A stretch of DNA of 64,000 bases from Actinopolymorpha rutila (GCF_013407855.1 NZ_JACBZH010000001.1:3348001-3412000), one strand, 5' to 3'. Positions 34,354 through 43,840 are shown, counted from the stretch's first letter. The notes: generated by a model not told the origin, from the sequence alone. Program-made: numbers and translations.

Positions 34354-36345
34354 CTAACGCTTGACGACGCGGAGGTACTCCCTGCGGTCGAGCGGGTTCT
34401 GGTCGGTGCGGGCGCGGGTGGGAGCCGGCCCCCGCACCGGCTGGTACCGCTCGAACGTCGAGTCCAGCATCCCCTCGCCGCGGGTCAGGCCCGGCAGTTG
34501 CTGCTGCAGCTCGTGCACCCGGGCAGCCGGGACCTCGCCCTCCACGACAGCACCAGAACCCCTTACCTGCTGGGAGTCCGGCACCCCGCCGAGTCGTACC
34601 AGCGCGGGCACCACCGCGGCCAACGTGTCCGCCGGGCACTCCAGGTGGAAGCGGTGCGCCGGCTCGTACACCGTGGTTCCGGCCTGCCGCAGCGCGGCCA
34701 TCAGCACCAGGGGAGTGAGGTAACGGAAGTCGCCCGCGGTGCTCGACATGCTCTTGTCGAACGTGCCGTGGGAGTGGCTCTGCCGGGCGTAGTAGCCGGA
34801 GTGCGTCATGAACACCACGATGTCGCCGACCTCCCACCCGTACAGCCCCTGACGCAAGGTGTCCTTGACAGTCTCCTCGACCGCGGTGAAGAACGCCGGT
34901 GGCATCGATCCCAGCTCGACGTCCAGACCGAAGGACACACCCGATCCCGGCCGAGCGGGTTCGACCCGCAGGCCGACGGTGGCGAAGTAGGGGTTGGCGT
35001 CGGTGCCGATCAGGTCGAACGCCGCACCCTTGCCGCTTGGGCGCTCGACGCAGATCACCGACGTCCTCGCGAACTCCACCTCGATTCCGTACTCCTCGGC
35101 CAGCGTGGTCGCCACGACCTCCTTCTGCACCTCGCCGTAAAGGGAGACGTAGATCTCCTGACGTACGTCGTCCTGGCGCAGGTTGATCAGTGGGTCCTGC
35201 TCGGCGAGCTGGGTCAGCGCGAGATGCAGGGCGCCCTTGTCGGACCGCCGCACGGGTACGACCACGGTCTCCAGCGTCGGTGGGGCGAAGTGGTGGGCAC
35301 CCCCACCTGGCCGGGGTACGCCGATGGTGTCGCCGATCCGGACGTCGGCGAGGCCGGTCAGCCGGCCGATCTGGCCGGCGCGGACCACCGGCCGGACGGG
35401 TGCCGCGCCGTGTTCGAAGACACTGATCCCGGTGACCTTGCTCCCGGTGCCGTCGGCACCATCGGCACCATGCACTCGGTCGCGCAGGTGTATCGCCCCG
35501 TCGAACATGCGGACGTAGGCGATCTTCTCCCCGCCCGGGCCGCGGTCGACCTTGAACACCGCGCCGGACGCGGGTGCGTCCGGATCCCCGCCGGCGGTGG
35601 GAAGGAAATCCCGGATCCCCGCCACCAGAGCCCGGATCCCCGCACCGGTGATCGCCGAGCCCGCGAACACCGGATGCACGCGCGCTCGCGCGGTCCGGGC
35701 GGCGAGCTCGTGCCGCAGATGCCCGTCGGTGAGGACGTCGCCGTCGCCGTCGACGTAGGCGGCGAGGAACGTGTCGTCGGAGTCGGCCAGCACCTCGGCC
35801 GCCGCGGTGGCGAACGCCTCGTCGTCTCGTCCGTACGGCACGAAACCGGCAAGGGGGGTGCCCTGGTCGTACGCCCGCCCCATCGCCACCACGGCAGGAG
35901 TGAGCTTCTCGGCGATCTCGGCGTACACCCGATCGGCGTCCGCGCCACGACGGTCGAGCTTGTTCACGAAGAGCAGGGTGGGGATGCGGAGCCGGCGCAG
36001 AGTGCGCATCAGCACCCGCGTCTGGGCCTGAACGCCCTCGACGGCCGACACCACGAGCACCGCGCCGTCGAGCACGTTCAGCACCCGCTCCACCTCGGCG
36101 ATGAAGTCCGGGTGGCCGGGTGTGTCGATCAGGTTGACCGTCACGCCGTCGAGCACGAACGACACCACCGCGGACTTGATCGTGATGCCGCGGCGGCGTT
36201 CGAGGTCGAGGGAGTCGGTCTGGGTGCTGCCGGCGTCGACGCTGCCGATCTCGTCGATCACCCCGGCGGTGTGCAGCAGCCGCTCGGTCAGGCTCGTCTT
36301 ACCGGCGTCGACGTGTGCGAGGATCCCCAGGTTGAGGAGTTTCAC
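34354..36345 (-). CDS. Tet(M)/Otr(A)-like ribosomal protection GTPase
   Basis: A 663-residue EF-G-like GTPase starting at a GTG (36345). The G motifs are AHVDAGKTS (10-18), RRRGITI (G2), DTPGH (G3), NKLD (G4) and GSAI (G5). The whole length matches tetracycline ribosomal protection proteins, with the SGKGAAFDLIGTDAN and THSGYYARQSHSHGTF segments of domain IV that reach the tetracycline site. It frees the ribosome of tetracycline-type drugs, or in actinomycetes may act as a housekeeping quality-control factor. A 36-codon leader ORF overlaps its start and could control it by translational coupling or attenuation. Whether it gives resistance cannot be told from sequence. Confidence 0.8.
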   Translation of the reverse strand: MKLLNLGILAHVDAGKTSLTERLLHTAGVIDEIGSVDAGSTQTDSLDLERRRGITIKSAVVSFVLDGVTVNLIDTPGHPDFIAEVERVLNVLDGAVLVVSAVEGVQAQTRVLMRTLRRLRIPTLLFVNKLDRRGADADRVYAEIAEKLTPAVVAMGRAYDQGTPLAGFVPYGRDDEAFATAAAEVLADSDDTFLAAYVDGDGDVLTDGHLRHELAARTARARVHPVFAGSAITGAGIRALVAGIRDFLPTAGGDPDAPASGAVFKVDRGPGGEKIAYVRMFDGAIHLRDRVHGADGADGTGSKVTGISVFEHGAAPVRPVVRAGQIGRLTGLADVRIGDTIGVPRPGGGAHHFAPPTLETVVVPVRRSDKGALHLALTQLAEQDPLINLRQDDVRQEIYVSLYGEVQKEVVATTLAEEYGIEVEFARTSVICVERPSGKGAAFDLIGTDANPYFATVGLRVEPARPGSGVSFGLDVELGSMPPAFFTAVEETVKDTLRQGLYGWEVGDIVVFMTHSGYYARQSHSHGTFDKSMSSTAGDFRYLTPLVLMAALRQAGTTVYEPAHRFHLECPADTLAAVVPALVRLGGVPDSQQVRGSGAVVEGEVPAARVHELQQQLPGLTRGEGMLDSTFERYQPVRGPAPTRARTDQNPLDRREYLRVVKR

Positions 36346-36409
36346 GAGGCGTCATGTCCTTGGAATAGAAAGCGATCTTCCGCTGGGAGGACACGAACGC
36401 TGGACGCAT
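36299..36409 (-). CDS. candidate leader peptide overlapping the Tet-like gene
   Basis: An ATG at 36409 on the minus strand opens a 36-codon frame (MRPAFVSSQRKIAFYSKDMT, then PRETPQPGDPRTRRRR) that stops at 36299, 47 bases inside the Tet-like gene. No good ribosome site precedes it. Leader peptides regulate some tet ribosomal protection genes, so the position is suggestive, but this could be chance. Confidence 0.3.
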   Translation of the reverse strand: MRPAFVSSQRKIAFYSKDMTPRETPQPGDPRTRRRR

Positions 36410-36510
36410 CGGGGGGCTCGCCTTTCCGCTGACAGGACTGCCGGTCGCGGTGAGTGAAACAGACCGGCGGGGTCCGAGACAACCGATTTCTGGGGCCTGC
36501 AGCTCAGTCC

Positions 36511-37485
36511 CTACAGCTCGCGGGACCAGTTCTGCCCGACGAGGTCGCGGCCGAAGCTGTGGTGGGGTTCCTCACCGTCGAGCCGGAAGCCGGCGCGCTC
36601 GTAGATCCGGCGGGCGGAGGCGAGGACGTCGTTGGTCCACAACGTGATCCGCCGGTAGCCCGCGCGGCCGGCGAACCGCAGGCACTCCTCGACCAGTCGC
36701 GCGCCGACGCCCGCACCCCGTGCCGACGGCTCGACCAGCAGCAGCCGCAGTTTCGCGGTCGTGTCGTTCTCGGCCACACAGAAGACGCACCCGGCCGGCT
36801 CGCCGTCCACCTCGGCGATCCACGCCGCCTGTCGCCGTTGGTCGCCGGCGGCGGCGAAGTCGGCCACGATCTGCGCGACCATTCCCTCGAACCGGGCGTC
36901 CCAGCCGTACTCCGCCGCGTACAGCGCGCCGTGGCGGGCCACCACCCAGCCGAGGTCGCCGGGCTCGGGCGGCCGCAGGACGAAACCCGGGCGCCCGGGG
37001 GAGTCGCCCAGGGTCTGCCGGATGGTGTCCATCGCGGCCAGCATGCGCCGGCCCTCGGTGTCGGCGAGCGGTGCCAGCAACCGCTCCACTGCGGCGACCT
37101 GCGCGGCGTCGAGGGCGGCGAAGGCGGACCTGCCGTCCCCGGTCAGCCGGACGAGCTGCCGCCGGGCGTCAGTGGCGGAGGGTTCCCGCGTGACCAGGCC
37201 GGCGGACTCGAAGCGGCCGAGGATGCGGGACAGGTAGCCCGCGTCGAGGCCGAGGAGCCGCCGCAGCCCGGCGACGTCGACCGCGCTGCCGTGATCAGCG
37301 CTGCCGTGATCAGTGCTGCCGTGATCAGTGCTGCCGTGATCTGCGTGAGCGAGCTCGTACAGCACCCGTGCCTCGGTGAGCGTGTGCGGAGTTCCGGCCA
37401 GTCCGGACTGCAGTACGCCGATGACCTTGGTGTAGAAGCGGTTGAACGTACGCACCTGCGCCACCTGCGTGGACTCGACGGCCAT
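36511..37485 (-). CDS. MarR regulator fused to GNAT acetyltransferase
   Basis: A 324-residue fusion from the ATG at 37485 (GGGAG upstream). Residues about 5-150 form a MarR winged helix (FNRFYTKVIGVLQSGLAGTP, VDVAGLRRLLGLDAGYLSRI, RRQLVRLTGDGRSAFAALD). Residues about 165-324 form a GNAT domain with KLRLLLVEPSARGAGVGARL (acetyl-CoA loop) and FAGRAGYRRITLWTNDVLAS. This MarR-GNAT layout is known and suggests a regulator that senses or acetylates its own ligand. Residues about 47-66 hold a DHGST x4 insert coded by a 15-base unit (37285-37344) in the loop before the DNA-binding helices. It lies just after the Tet-like gene's upstream region, pointing the same way. Confidence 0.8.
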   Translation of the reverse strand: MAVESTQVAQVRTFNRFYTKVIGVLQSGLAGTPHTLTEARVLYELAHADHGSTDHGSTDHGSADHGSAVDVAGLRRLLGLDAGYLSRILGRFESAGLVTREPSATDARRQLVRLTGDGRSAFAALDAAQVAAVERLLAPLADTEGRRMLAAMDTIRQTLGDSPGRPGFVLRPPEPGDLGWVVARHGALYAAEYGWDARFEGMVAQIVADFAAAGDQRRQAAWIAEVDGEPAGCVFCVAENDTTAKLRLLLVEPSARGAGVGARLVEECLRFAGRAGYRRITLWTNDVLASARRIYERAGFRLDGEEPHHSFGRDLVGQNWSREL

Positions 37486-37622
37486 GGTCGTTACTCCCTC
37501 CGCGGCAGACGGGGCTTCCCCGACGGTTCCCGACAGGCTAGTTGACGACGGCCACGATGTCTTTGACTTCGTCAAACAACGCTCACACCGAGTCGGTGAC
37601 CCAACACGCCTAGGGTGGGGCG

Positions 37623-38504
37623 ATGGGGCAGCTTCACGCGATCGGTCTGGTGCTTCACCCCGAACGCGACGCCAAGCCGGCGATCGACGCCGTGGTCGGG
37701 TGGGCGCGCAGTCGGGAGGTCGCCGTCCTCGGGCTGCCCGAGGAGGTCGACCGACTGGTCTGCGACGCCGTGGCCGTCCCGCCCCACGAGCTCGTCGAAC
37801 GCGCCGACCTGCTGATCAGCCTCGGCGGCGACGGCACGATGCTGCGCAGCATGCGCCTGGTCGCCGGCCACTCCACCCCGGTGCTCGGCGCCAACCTGGG
37901 ACGCCTGGGCTTCCTCGCCGAGATCGACGTCGGGGAGCTGCCGACGGCGTTGTCCGACATCGACGCCGGGAAGTACTCGGTCGAGCCGCGGATGGCGTTG
38001 CGGTCCGTCGTCCCGGACGGCCCTGGGCTGCCGGAAGGCAAGCCGGTGCTCGCGTTCAACGACATCGCGCTGGTCCGCATCCCCGGCCAGGCCTCGGCGG
38101 CCATCGCCACCTCGGTGCTGGGGCGGGAGTTCGTGCGCTACGCGGCCGACGCGGTGCTGGTGGCCACCCCGACCGGTTCGACGGCGTACAGCTTCTCCGC
38201 CGGTGGTCCGATCGTCTCGCCCACCGTCGACGCCGTGCTCGTGGTGGCCGCGTCGGCGCACTCGACCTTCGACCGGGCGCTGGTGCTGGCCGCCGACGAG
38301 CGCCCGTCCCTGCAGGTCCTGCCGGTGTCCGGGCAGCTGGCCGTGGAGGTCGACGGCCGGGTCCAGGCGTACGTCGGTCCCGGTGTACGGCTGGACGTCA
38401 CGCCGGTGCGGGCCGCGGCCTTGGTGGTGCGGTTCGGGCGGACGACGTTCTACGAACGGGCCCGGCGCAAACTCAGGGTCACCGGCAGCCTCGAGGTCGA
38501 GTAG
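37623..38504 (+). CDS. nadK: NAD kinase
   Basis: A 293-residue NAD kinase. The phosphate-donor loop is LISLGGDGTMLRSMRLVAGH at about 65; VLGANLGRLGFLAEI, FNDIAL and the PTGSTAYSFSAGGPIVSP motif bind NAD and complete the fold. It phosphorylates NAD to NADP in the cytoplasm. It does not sit in the usual recN-tlyA-nadK arrangement, so it is probably a second copy. It is divergent from the MarR-GNAT gene and lies just ahead of the PhyH leader promoter. Confidence 0.85.
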   Translation: MGQLHAIGLVLHPERDAKPAIDAVVGWARSREVAVLGLPEEVDRLVCDAVAVPPHELVERADLLISLGGDGTMLRSMRLVAGHSTPVLGANLGRLGFLAEIDVGELPTALSDIDAGKYSVEPRMALRSVVPDGPGLPEGKPVLAFNDIALVRIPGQASAAIATSVLGREFVRYAADAVLVATPTGSTAYSFSAGGPIVSPTVDAVLVVAASAHSTFDRALVLAADERPSLQVLPVSGQLAVEVDGRVQAYVGPGVRLDVTPVRAAALVVRFGRTTFYERARRKLRVTGSLEVE

Positions 38505-38569
38505 CGGGCGGGCGCACCGGGCTGGTTGCCGAACTGGTTGCCGGAAGGTGACACAACCGCGCCGGATGT

Positions 38570-38599
38570 TTGACCCTGTCGAAGCCGCCCGGCTAGCTT
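38570..38599 (+). promoter_or_regulatory. sigma-70-type promoter for the PhyH leader
   Basis: TTGACC (38570-38575) and TAGCTT (38594-38599) are separated by 18 bases. Transcription would start near 38606, at the edge of the first arm of the leader structure below, giving a leader of about 110 bases. Confidence 0.5.
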
Positions 38600-38604
38600 C
38601 CCAG

Positions 38605-38661
38605 GTGAGGAAGGACCATCCGGCCGCGGATGCCGTGGTTCCGCCGAAGCTCCTTCCTCAC
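38605..38661 (+). promoter_or_regulatory. structured leader RNA ahead of the PhyH gene
   Basis: GTGAGGAAGGA (38605-38615) is an exact reverse complement of TCCTTCCTCAC (38651-38661). The second arm also lies inside another hairpin (CGCCGAA 38642-38648 with TTCGGCG 38662-38668) and its CTCCTTCC can pair partly with the GGAGGAG ribosome site at about 38702-38708. Mutually exclusive folds of this kind are typical of translational switches; no ligand class is recognised. Confidence 0.4.
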
Positions 38662-38715
38662 TTCGGCGATGAAGCCGAGGCCCATCGCCCGCTCCCTGCG
38701 TGGAGGAGAACTTTC

Positions 38716-39549
38716 ATGGACCCGTCGTGTCTGCGACACCGCCTCACCGACAGTGAACGCCGTACGTTCGAGGAAACCGGCATCCTGCAGATCGAGAACG
38801 CGCTTTCCCCGGACCACCTGGCCGAGCTGACGCAGACCACGGACAGGCTGCACGCCCAGGAGTCGGCGGCCGGTCGGGCCAAGCCGGACGCGGCGATGTT
38901 CTACCCCAACTTCGTTCCGGTGTCGCCGCTCTACACCAACCTCGTCGACTACGACCGCATCCTCCCCAAGGTGTGGGGGATCCTCGGCTGGAACATCTAC
39001 CTCTACCACGCACACCTCATCGTCACCCCGCCCTCGGGTCAGCAGCGGACCGACAAGACGTTCGGCTGGCACCAGGACTCCGGCCGCGTCAACTTCGACA
39101 TGGAGGAGACCCCGCGACCGCGGCTTTCCATCAAGGTCGCCTACTTCCTCTCCGATACCAGCGAGGAAGGACGCGGCAACTTCTGGGTGGTGCCGGGCAG
39201 TCACCGCAGGGACCGGATCGACGTGCCGGACGGCAAGGGGCAGCCGGAGGGCGCGGTGCCGGTGCTCGCCAAGCCGGGCACCGCGGTGTTCTTCGACCGG
39301 CGGCTGTGGCACGCGGCCAGCCCGAACTGGTCCGACGTGACCCGCAAGGTGCTGTTCTACGGCTACGGCTACCGCTGGATCCGTACCAAGGACGACATGA
39401 CGGTGCACGACCTGTGGCCGAGCAGTGACCCGATCCGCCGGCAGCTGCTGGGGCACGCCCTCAACTCCAACGGCCACTACTCGCCGACCGACGAGGACGT
39501 TCCGCTGCGCGGATGGCTGAAGGAGCACAGCCCGCAGGACGTGCGCTGA
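38716..39549 (+). CDS. phytanoyl-CoA-dioxygenase-family (PhyH) oxygenase
   Basis: A 277-residue Fe(II)/2-oxoglutarate oxygenase from the ATG at 38716 with GGAGGAG upstream. The iron ligands are in GWHQDSG (His119, Asp121) and RLWHAASP (His199); the 2-oxoglutarate arginine is probably R210 in DVTRK. FYPNFVPVSPLYTNLVDYD and LYHAHLIVTPPSG belong to the family's substrate region. Members hydroxylate lipids, polyketides or amino acids such as ectoine; the substrate is unknown. A possible structured leader precedes it. It stands alone between nadK and the glycoside hydrolase. Confidence 0.8.
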   Translation: MDPSCLRHRLTDSERRTFEETGILQIENALSPDHLAELTQTTDRLHAQESAAGRAKPDAAMFYPNFVPVSPLYTNLVDYDRILPKVWGILGWNIYLYHAHLIVTPPSGQQRTDKTFGWHQDSGRVNFDMEETPRPRLSIKVAYFLSDTSEEGRGNFWVVPGSHRRDRIDVPDGKGQPEGAVPVLAKPGTAVFFDRRLWHAASPNWSDVTRKVLFYGYGYRWIRTKDDMTVHDLWPSSDPIRRQLLGHALNSNGHYSPTDEDVPLRGWLKEHSPQDVR

Positions 39550-39648
39550 CCGGTTCACGTACGACGTAGGGCGTTACACGTAGCGCGGACGGCCCGCCGC
39601 ACAGCAGGTGTTCGGTTCTCGTTTCTCGGTGCTCGGGGAAGGTCGGAC

Positions 39649-42600
39649 ATGGCGTGGACGCGGTGGGTGCGGGCGACCCCGAGGCCGGGTCGGAGTACGA
39701 GGGCGTGGCGGACCAGGTGGTCCGGCCGCGTCCTCGGCTCGGTCCTCGCGGCCGGGGTGGTGGCTGCTGCCGCGGCCCCGGCGGCCGGAGCGACCGGAGC
39801 GGCCGGAGCGGCCGGAGCGGCCGGTGCACCGGCCGCCGACCCGGCGGCGGTCTCCGGTGTCGAGCAGGTGATCGGCGGCTTCGAGTCCGCGGACGAGGGG
39901 TGGCAGTTCGGTCTCGGCGCGGAGTTCCCGGGCGCCAAGGGGAGCTTCGACTACGACGGGACCGACCACCAGGAGGGCATCCGGTCCGGCGTACTCACCG
40001 CTGACTTCGCTGCCGGCGGCAACTACGTCGACATCTCCCGCACGGTCGGCCTGGACGCCACCGCGCTGCACCTGTGGGCGCGGTCCACCGACCTGTCCGG
40101 CATCGTCCTGCGGGTCTTCGACAGCACCGGCCAGGCACATCAGCAGCACCTGCGCCTGACCGCGGACGGTTCCTGGCAGCAGCTCACCGCGGCGCGCTTC
40201 GACGGTGGCGTCAACTACTCCCACTTCGGCGGCGCGAACGACGGCGCCTGGCACGGCCCGGCCACCAAGGTGTCGCTGATCCTGGACAAGGGTCTGCTCA
40301 CCGGTGGCCGGGTCACCGGCACCGTCCACCTGGACGGCGTGACGATGACGGTCACCCCGCCCGACCTCGCGTTCGACCAGACCCAGCCCGGAAACATCTT
40401 CGTGGGCACGCAACCGGCGCGGATCGGCGTACGCACCAAGGGCGACGCGGTGCGCTGGTCGGCGTACGACCTCGCCGGCACCCAGGTGGGACAGGGCCGC
40501 GCGGACGTGACCGGCGGCGCTGCCGACCTGACGCTTCCGCTCACCAAACCGGGCTACTACCGGTTGACGGTGACCGCCGAGAGCGGCGGCGCCGTCCTGG
40601 CCACCAAGGACACCACGCTGGCCAGGCTGACCGCGTTCGACGTCGGCGCGGTGGCGGACTCGCCCTTCGGCATGGCCGCCCACCTGTCGGGGACGGAGAA
40701 CCTCGGGGTGGCGGCCCTGATGGCCAAGGCCGGTGCCAAGAACCTCCGCGAGGACGCGTTCTGGAGCTCGATCGAGACCACCAAGGGAAGTTACGACTTC
40801 GGCCGCTACGACCCGCTTCAGTCGACGCTGGCGAACGCCGGCATGCGCTGGCTGCCGATCGCGGCGTACATCAACCCCTTCTACGACAACAACGCCACGC
40901 CCTACACCGACGCGGGCCGGGCCGGCTTCGCGCGCTACGCCGCAGCGACCACCGCCCACTACGACGGCAAGGTGAAGTGGCTGGAGGTCTACAACGAGTT
41001 CAACATCGGCTTCGGTGACACCGGCAACGGCCCGGCCGACAGCCTTCCGGAGTCCTACTTCCCGTTGCTGAAGGCGACCTACGAACAGGTGAAGGCGCGT
41101 ACGCCGGACGTGACGGTCGCGGGCGCGGTCACCGCGGGCGTTCCGCTGGACTGGCTGGAGGCGCTGTTCAAGCTGGGTGGCCTGCGCTACATGGACGTCG
41201 TGTCGGTGCACCCCTACGTCTACCCGTCCGAGCCGGAGCAGGCAGCCAAGAGCCTCGAGGACCTGGACGCGCTCATCCGGCGCTACAACGGCGGAAAGCC
41301 CAAGCCCATCTGGATCACCGAGCAGGGCTGGCCGACCCACAACGCGGGCAACGGAGTGAGCGAACAGACCCAGGCCGCCTACGTCGTCCGCGCACACGTG
41401 GTCGCGTTCGCCCACGGCGTCCAGCGCTACTTCTGGTACGACGTGATGAACGACGGGCTCGACCCCGCCTACAACGAGCACAACTTCGGCCTGCTGCACA
41501 ACACCGCGGACCCGGCGGGGCGCTGGACGCCCAAGCCTGGTTACGTGTCGTACGCGGCGATGACCCGGCAACTCACCGGCGCGCGGTTCGAGCGTACGGA
41601 GGACGTCGGCGGTGGCGTCTCCAGCTACGTGTTCGCCGGGAACGACGGCCCGCTTCGCGTTCTGTGGTCCGGTGGGCCGGCGGTGGTCGACGTCACCACC
41701 GACCACCCGGTCGCGGTGACCGACCTGACCGGCGACACCCGGACCTACTATCCGCAGGCCGGGCGGGTTCAGCTGTCGCTGTCGGGCGACCCGATCTACG
41801 TCGCGGGTGATGTCAAGGTGGCCTTGACGAAGAGGTTCACGCTGACCTCCGACCACGACGGGCAGGCGGTGCTCGGCGACCCGATTCCGCTGACCCTGAC
41901 GGTGGACACGACCACGCCGCCCCGGGCCGCGGTCCGCGGCACCTTCGAGATCGCCGGCACGTCGGTGCCGGTGTCGGTCCCGGCGGGTACGAAGGCCACG
42001 ATTCCGGTACGCGTACCGGCGGCGAGCCTGTCCGGTCCCCGGGTGCTGACCGGTGAGGTCGTGCTGCGCGGACAACCCGTTGCCCGGTTGCAGACCCGGG
42101 TCGACGTGGTGCATCCGTTCCAGGTGACCGCCACACACGTGCTGCGAGGCGACGACGACGTGCTCTCGGTGCGCGTCACCAACCGCGCCGACCGCGACCT
42201 CCCGGTCAGCAGACTGACCTGGACGATCGGGGAGCGGACCGGAACGCTCGACCTGGCCTCGCCGGTGCCCGCGCACGCCACCCGGACCGCCGAGCTCCCG
42301 CTGGGTGACCTCGCCCGTGGCCAGACGTACCCGCTGCAACTTCGGCTCAGCTCGCCCGGCCTCACCGACGCGGTGACCACCGGCAAGCTGGCCTTGCCCC
42401 CGGCGGACCAGCTGCGAACCCTGGTGGAGAAGTCGGTCACCGTCGACGGGACGCTCGACGACCTGAGTGGCGTACCCCCGATCGACCTGGCCGGTGACGG
42501 CGCCGTGCAGATTCCCGGCTACGGCGGCGCGGACGACCTGAGTGGCTCGGTGTGGTGGACCTGGGACGCCGACCACCTGTACCTGTCCGCGAAGGTGCAC

Positions 42601-43020
42601 GACGACGTTCAGTCCCAGCCGGAGATGGGCGAACGCATCTGGGCCGGTGACGGCTTCCAGTTCAGTGTCGCCGCAGGCATGCCGGGGGAGAGCGCCCGCT
42701 GGAACGAGTACGGCGTGGCGCTGACCTCCGCCGGGCCCAGGGTCTGGCGCTGGCTGGCCGCGCAGGGGCAGCCGGGCGAGGTCACCGGGGTGGACGCCGC
42801 GGTCACCCGGGACGAGGCGAAGAAGGAGACCACCTATGAGGTCGCGCTGCCCTGGTCCGCCCTCGCGCCGTCCCAGCCGGACGACCGGCTGCTGAGCCTG
42901 TCGTTCCTCGTCAACGACAACGACGGTGCGGGCCGCGAGGGCTGGATCGAGTGGGGGTCCGGCATCGGCGGGGAGAAGAACTCCGCGCTGTTCCGGCCGA
43001 TCAGGCTCGGAGCCGGCTGA
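39649..43020 (+). CDS. secreted clan GH-A glycoside hydrolase with C-terminal CBM9-like module
   Basis: A 1123-residue secreted enzyme. Residues 1-48 are a twin-arginine-free but clear signal (RWSGRVLGSVLAAGVVAAAA APA), followed by an Ala/Gly stretch. An N-terminal beta-sandwich (about 70-250) precedes a GH-A TIM barrel with acid/base Glu450 (LEVYNEFNIGFG) and nucleophile Glu558 (IWITEQGWPTHN), closest in layout to GH39/GH5-like enzymes. Further beta domains lead to a C-terminal CBM9/DOMON-like module at about 940-1123 (VDGTLDDLSGVPPIDLAGD, ARWNEYGVAL, GWIEWGSGIGG). It should degrade a plant or microbial polysaccharide outside the cell. The Ala/Gly run at 39787-39822 is a nine-base repeat. 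Confidence 0.8.
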   Translation: MAWTRWVRATPRPGRSTRAWRTRWSGRVLGSVLAAGVVAAAAAPAAGATGAAGAAGAAGAPAADPAAVSGVEQVIGGFESADEGWQFGLGAEFPGAKGSFDYDGTDHQEGIRSGVLTADFAAGGNYVDISRTVGLDATALHLWARSTDLSGIVLRVFDSTGQAHQQHLRLTADGSWQQLTAARFDGGVNYSHFGGANDGAWHGPATKVSLILDKGLLTGGRVTGTVHLDGVTMTVTPPDLAFDQTQPGNIFVGTQPARIGVRTKGDAVRWSAYDLAGTQVGQGRADVTGGAADLTLPLTKPGYYRLTVTAESGGAVLATKDTTLARLTAFDVGAVADSPFGMAAHLSGTENLGVAALMAKAGAKNLREDAFWSSIETTKGSYDFGRYDPLQSTLANAGMRWLPIAAYINPFYDNNATPYTDAGRAGFARYAAATTAHYDGKVKWLEVYNEFNIGFGDTGNGPADSLPESYFPLLKATYEQVKARTPDVTVAGAVTAGVPLDWLEALFKLGGLRYMDVVSVHPYVYPSEPEQAAKSLEDLDALIRRYNGGKPKPIWITEQGWPTHNAGNGVSEQTQAAYVVRAHVVAFAHGVQRYFWYDVMNDGLDPAYNEHNFGLLHNTADPAGRWTPKPGYVSYAAMTRQLTGARFERTEDVGGGVSSYVFAGNDGPLRVLWSGGPAVVDVTTDHPVAVTDLTGDTRTYYPQAGRVQLSLSGDPIYVAGDVKVALTKRFTLTSDHDGQAVLGDPIPLTLTVDTTTPPRAAVRGTFEIAGTSVPVSVPAGTKATIPVRVPAASLSGPRVLTGEVVLRGQPVARLQTRVDVVHPFQVTATHVLRGDDDVLSVRVTNRADRDLPVSRLTWTIGERTGTLDLASPVPAHATRTAELPLGDLARGQTYPLQLRLSSPGLTDAVTTGKLALPPADQLRTLVEKSVTVDGTLDDLSGVPPIDLAGDGAVQIPGYGGADDLSGSVWWTWDADHLYLSAKVHDDVQSQPEMGERIWAGDGFQFSVAAGMPGESARWNEYGVALTSAGPRVWRWLAAQGQPGEVTGVDAAVTRDEAKKETTYEVALPWSALAPSQPDDRLLSLSFLVNDNDGAGREGWIEWGSGIGGEKNSALFRPIRLGAG

Positions 43021-43132
43021 GCCCGTGGTGGGGTGTCCGGCCGATCAGGCACGCGGTCGGACCCCCGTGCTGTGCCTTGGACGGCCGCGGGGGGTCAGGA
43101 TGGGGGTAGACCACGACGGCTGAGGAGACATC

Positions 43133-43840
43133 ATGACCGCAGCACTCATCGTGATCAGCGGCGCTGACCACTGGACGTTGAAGGACGGCACCCGGCATCC
43201 CACCGGCTACTGGGCGGAGGAACTGGTCGTACCGCACCGGACGTTTCGGGCGGCCGGGGTCGACGTCACGCTCGCCACGCCCGGCGGGGCGGCGCCGACG
43301 GTGGACCGGTCGAGCCTCACCCCCGATGCCAACGGCGGCGAGGACGGCGCGGACGCGATGGTGGCCTACCTCGCGACGATCCAGGACGAACTCAGCCATC
43401 CGGCCACGCTGGAGGATGTCGACCCGGACGCGTACGACCTGGTCTTCTACCCCGGCGGGCACGGGCCGATGGAGGATCTCGCCACCAACGACGCGTCCGG
43501 CAGGTTGCTGACCAAGGTGCTGGACAGCGGTGCCCCGGTCGGCGTCCTGTGCCACGCTCCGGCCGCCCTGCTGGCCGCACGGAGGCCGGACGGCAGCTGG
43601 CCGTTCGCGGGCTACCGCCTCACCAGCTTCACCGACGCCGAGGAGGCCAAGGTCGGCCTGGCGGAGAAGGCGCCGTGGCTGCTGCAGGACCGCCTGGTGG
43701 AGCAGGGTGCGCGGTTCGTGGGGGCGCCGCCGTTCACTCCGCACACGGTCGTGGACCGCAACCTCTACACCGGCCAGAACCCCGCGTCCTCCGCCGAGCT
43801 CGCGGAGGAGCTGCTGCAGGCCGTCCGCGTCCACCGTTAG
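43133..43840 (+). CDS. DJ-1/PfpI-family protein
   Basis: A 235-residue DJ-1/PfpI protein. The nucleophile elbow is PVGVLCHAPAALLAA (Cys140, His141); the acidic partner is in the early WAEELVVPHR (about 29-30) and YDLVFYPGGHGPMEDLA is the second signature. This is the type-1 glutamine-amidotransferase-like group that includes Hsp31-like chaperones and glyoxalase III. It may detoxify methylglyoxal or repair glycated thiols. It starts 112 bases after the glycoside hydrolase and stands alone. Confidence 0.8.
   Translation: MTAALIVISGADHWTLKDGTRHPTGYWAEELVVPHRTFRAAGVDVTLATPGGAAPTVDRSSLTPDANGGEDGADAMVAYLATIQDELSHPATLEDVDPDAYDLVFYPGGHGPMEDLATNDASGRLLTKVLDSGAPVGVLCHAPAALLAARRPDGSWPFAGYRLTSFTDAEEAKVGLAEKAPWLLQDRLVEQGARFVGAPPFTPHTVVDRNLYTGQNPASSAELAEELLQAVRVHR

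Noticed and set aside
38566..38715. A 50-residue N-terminal extension of the PhyH protein
   Set aside because: The family start matches the ATG at 38716 with a strong ribosome site, and the stretch carries promoter and leader-like structure.
39574..42600. A 1008-residue open frame on the minus strand across the glycoside hydrolase
   Set aside because: It mirrors a well-supported secreted enzyme and has low-complexity composition typical of antisense frames in GC-rich DNA.
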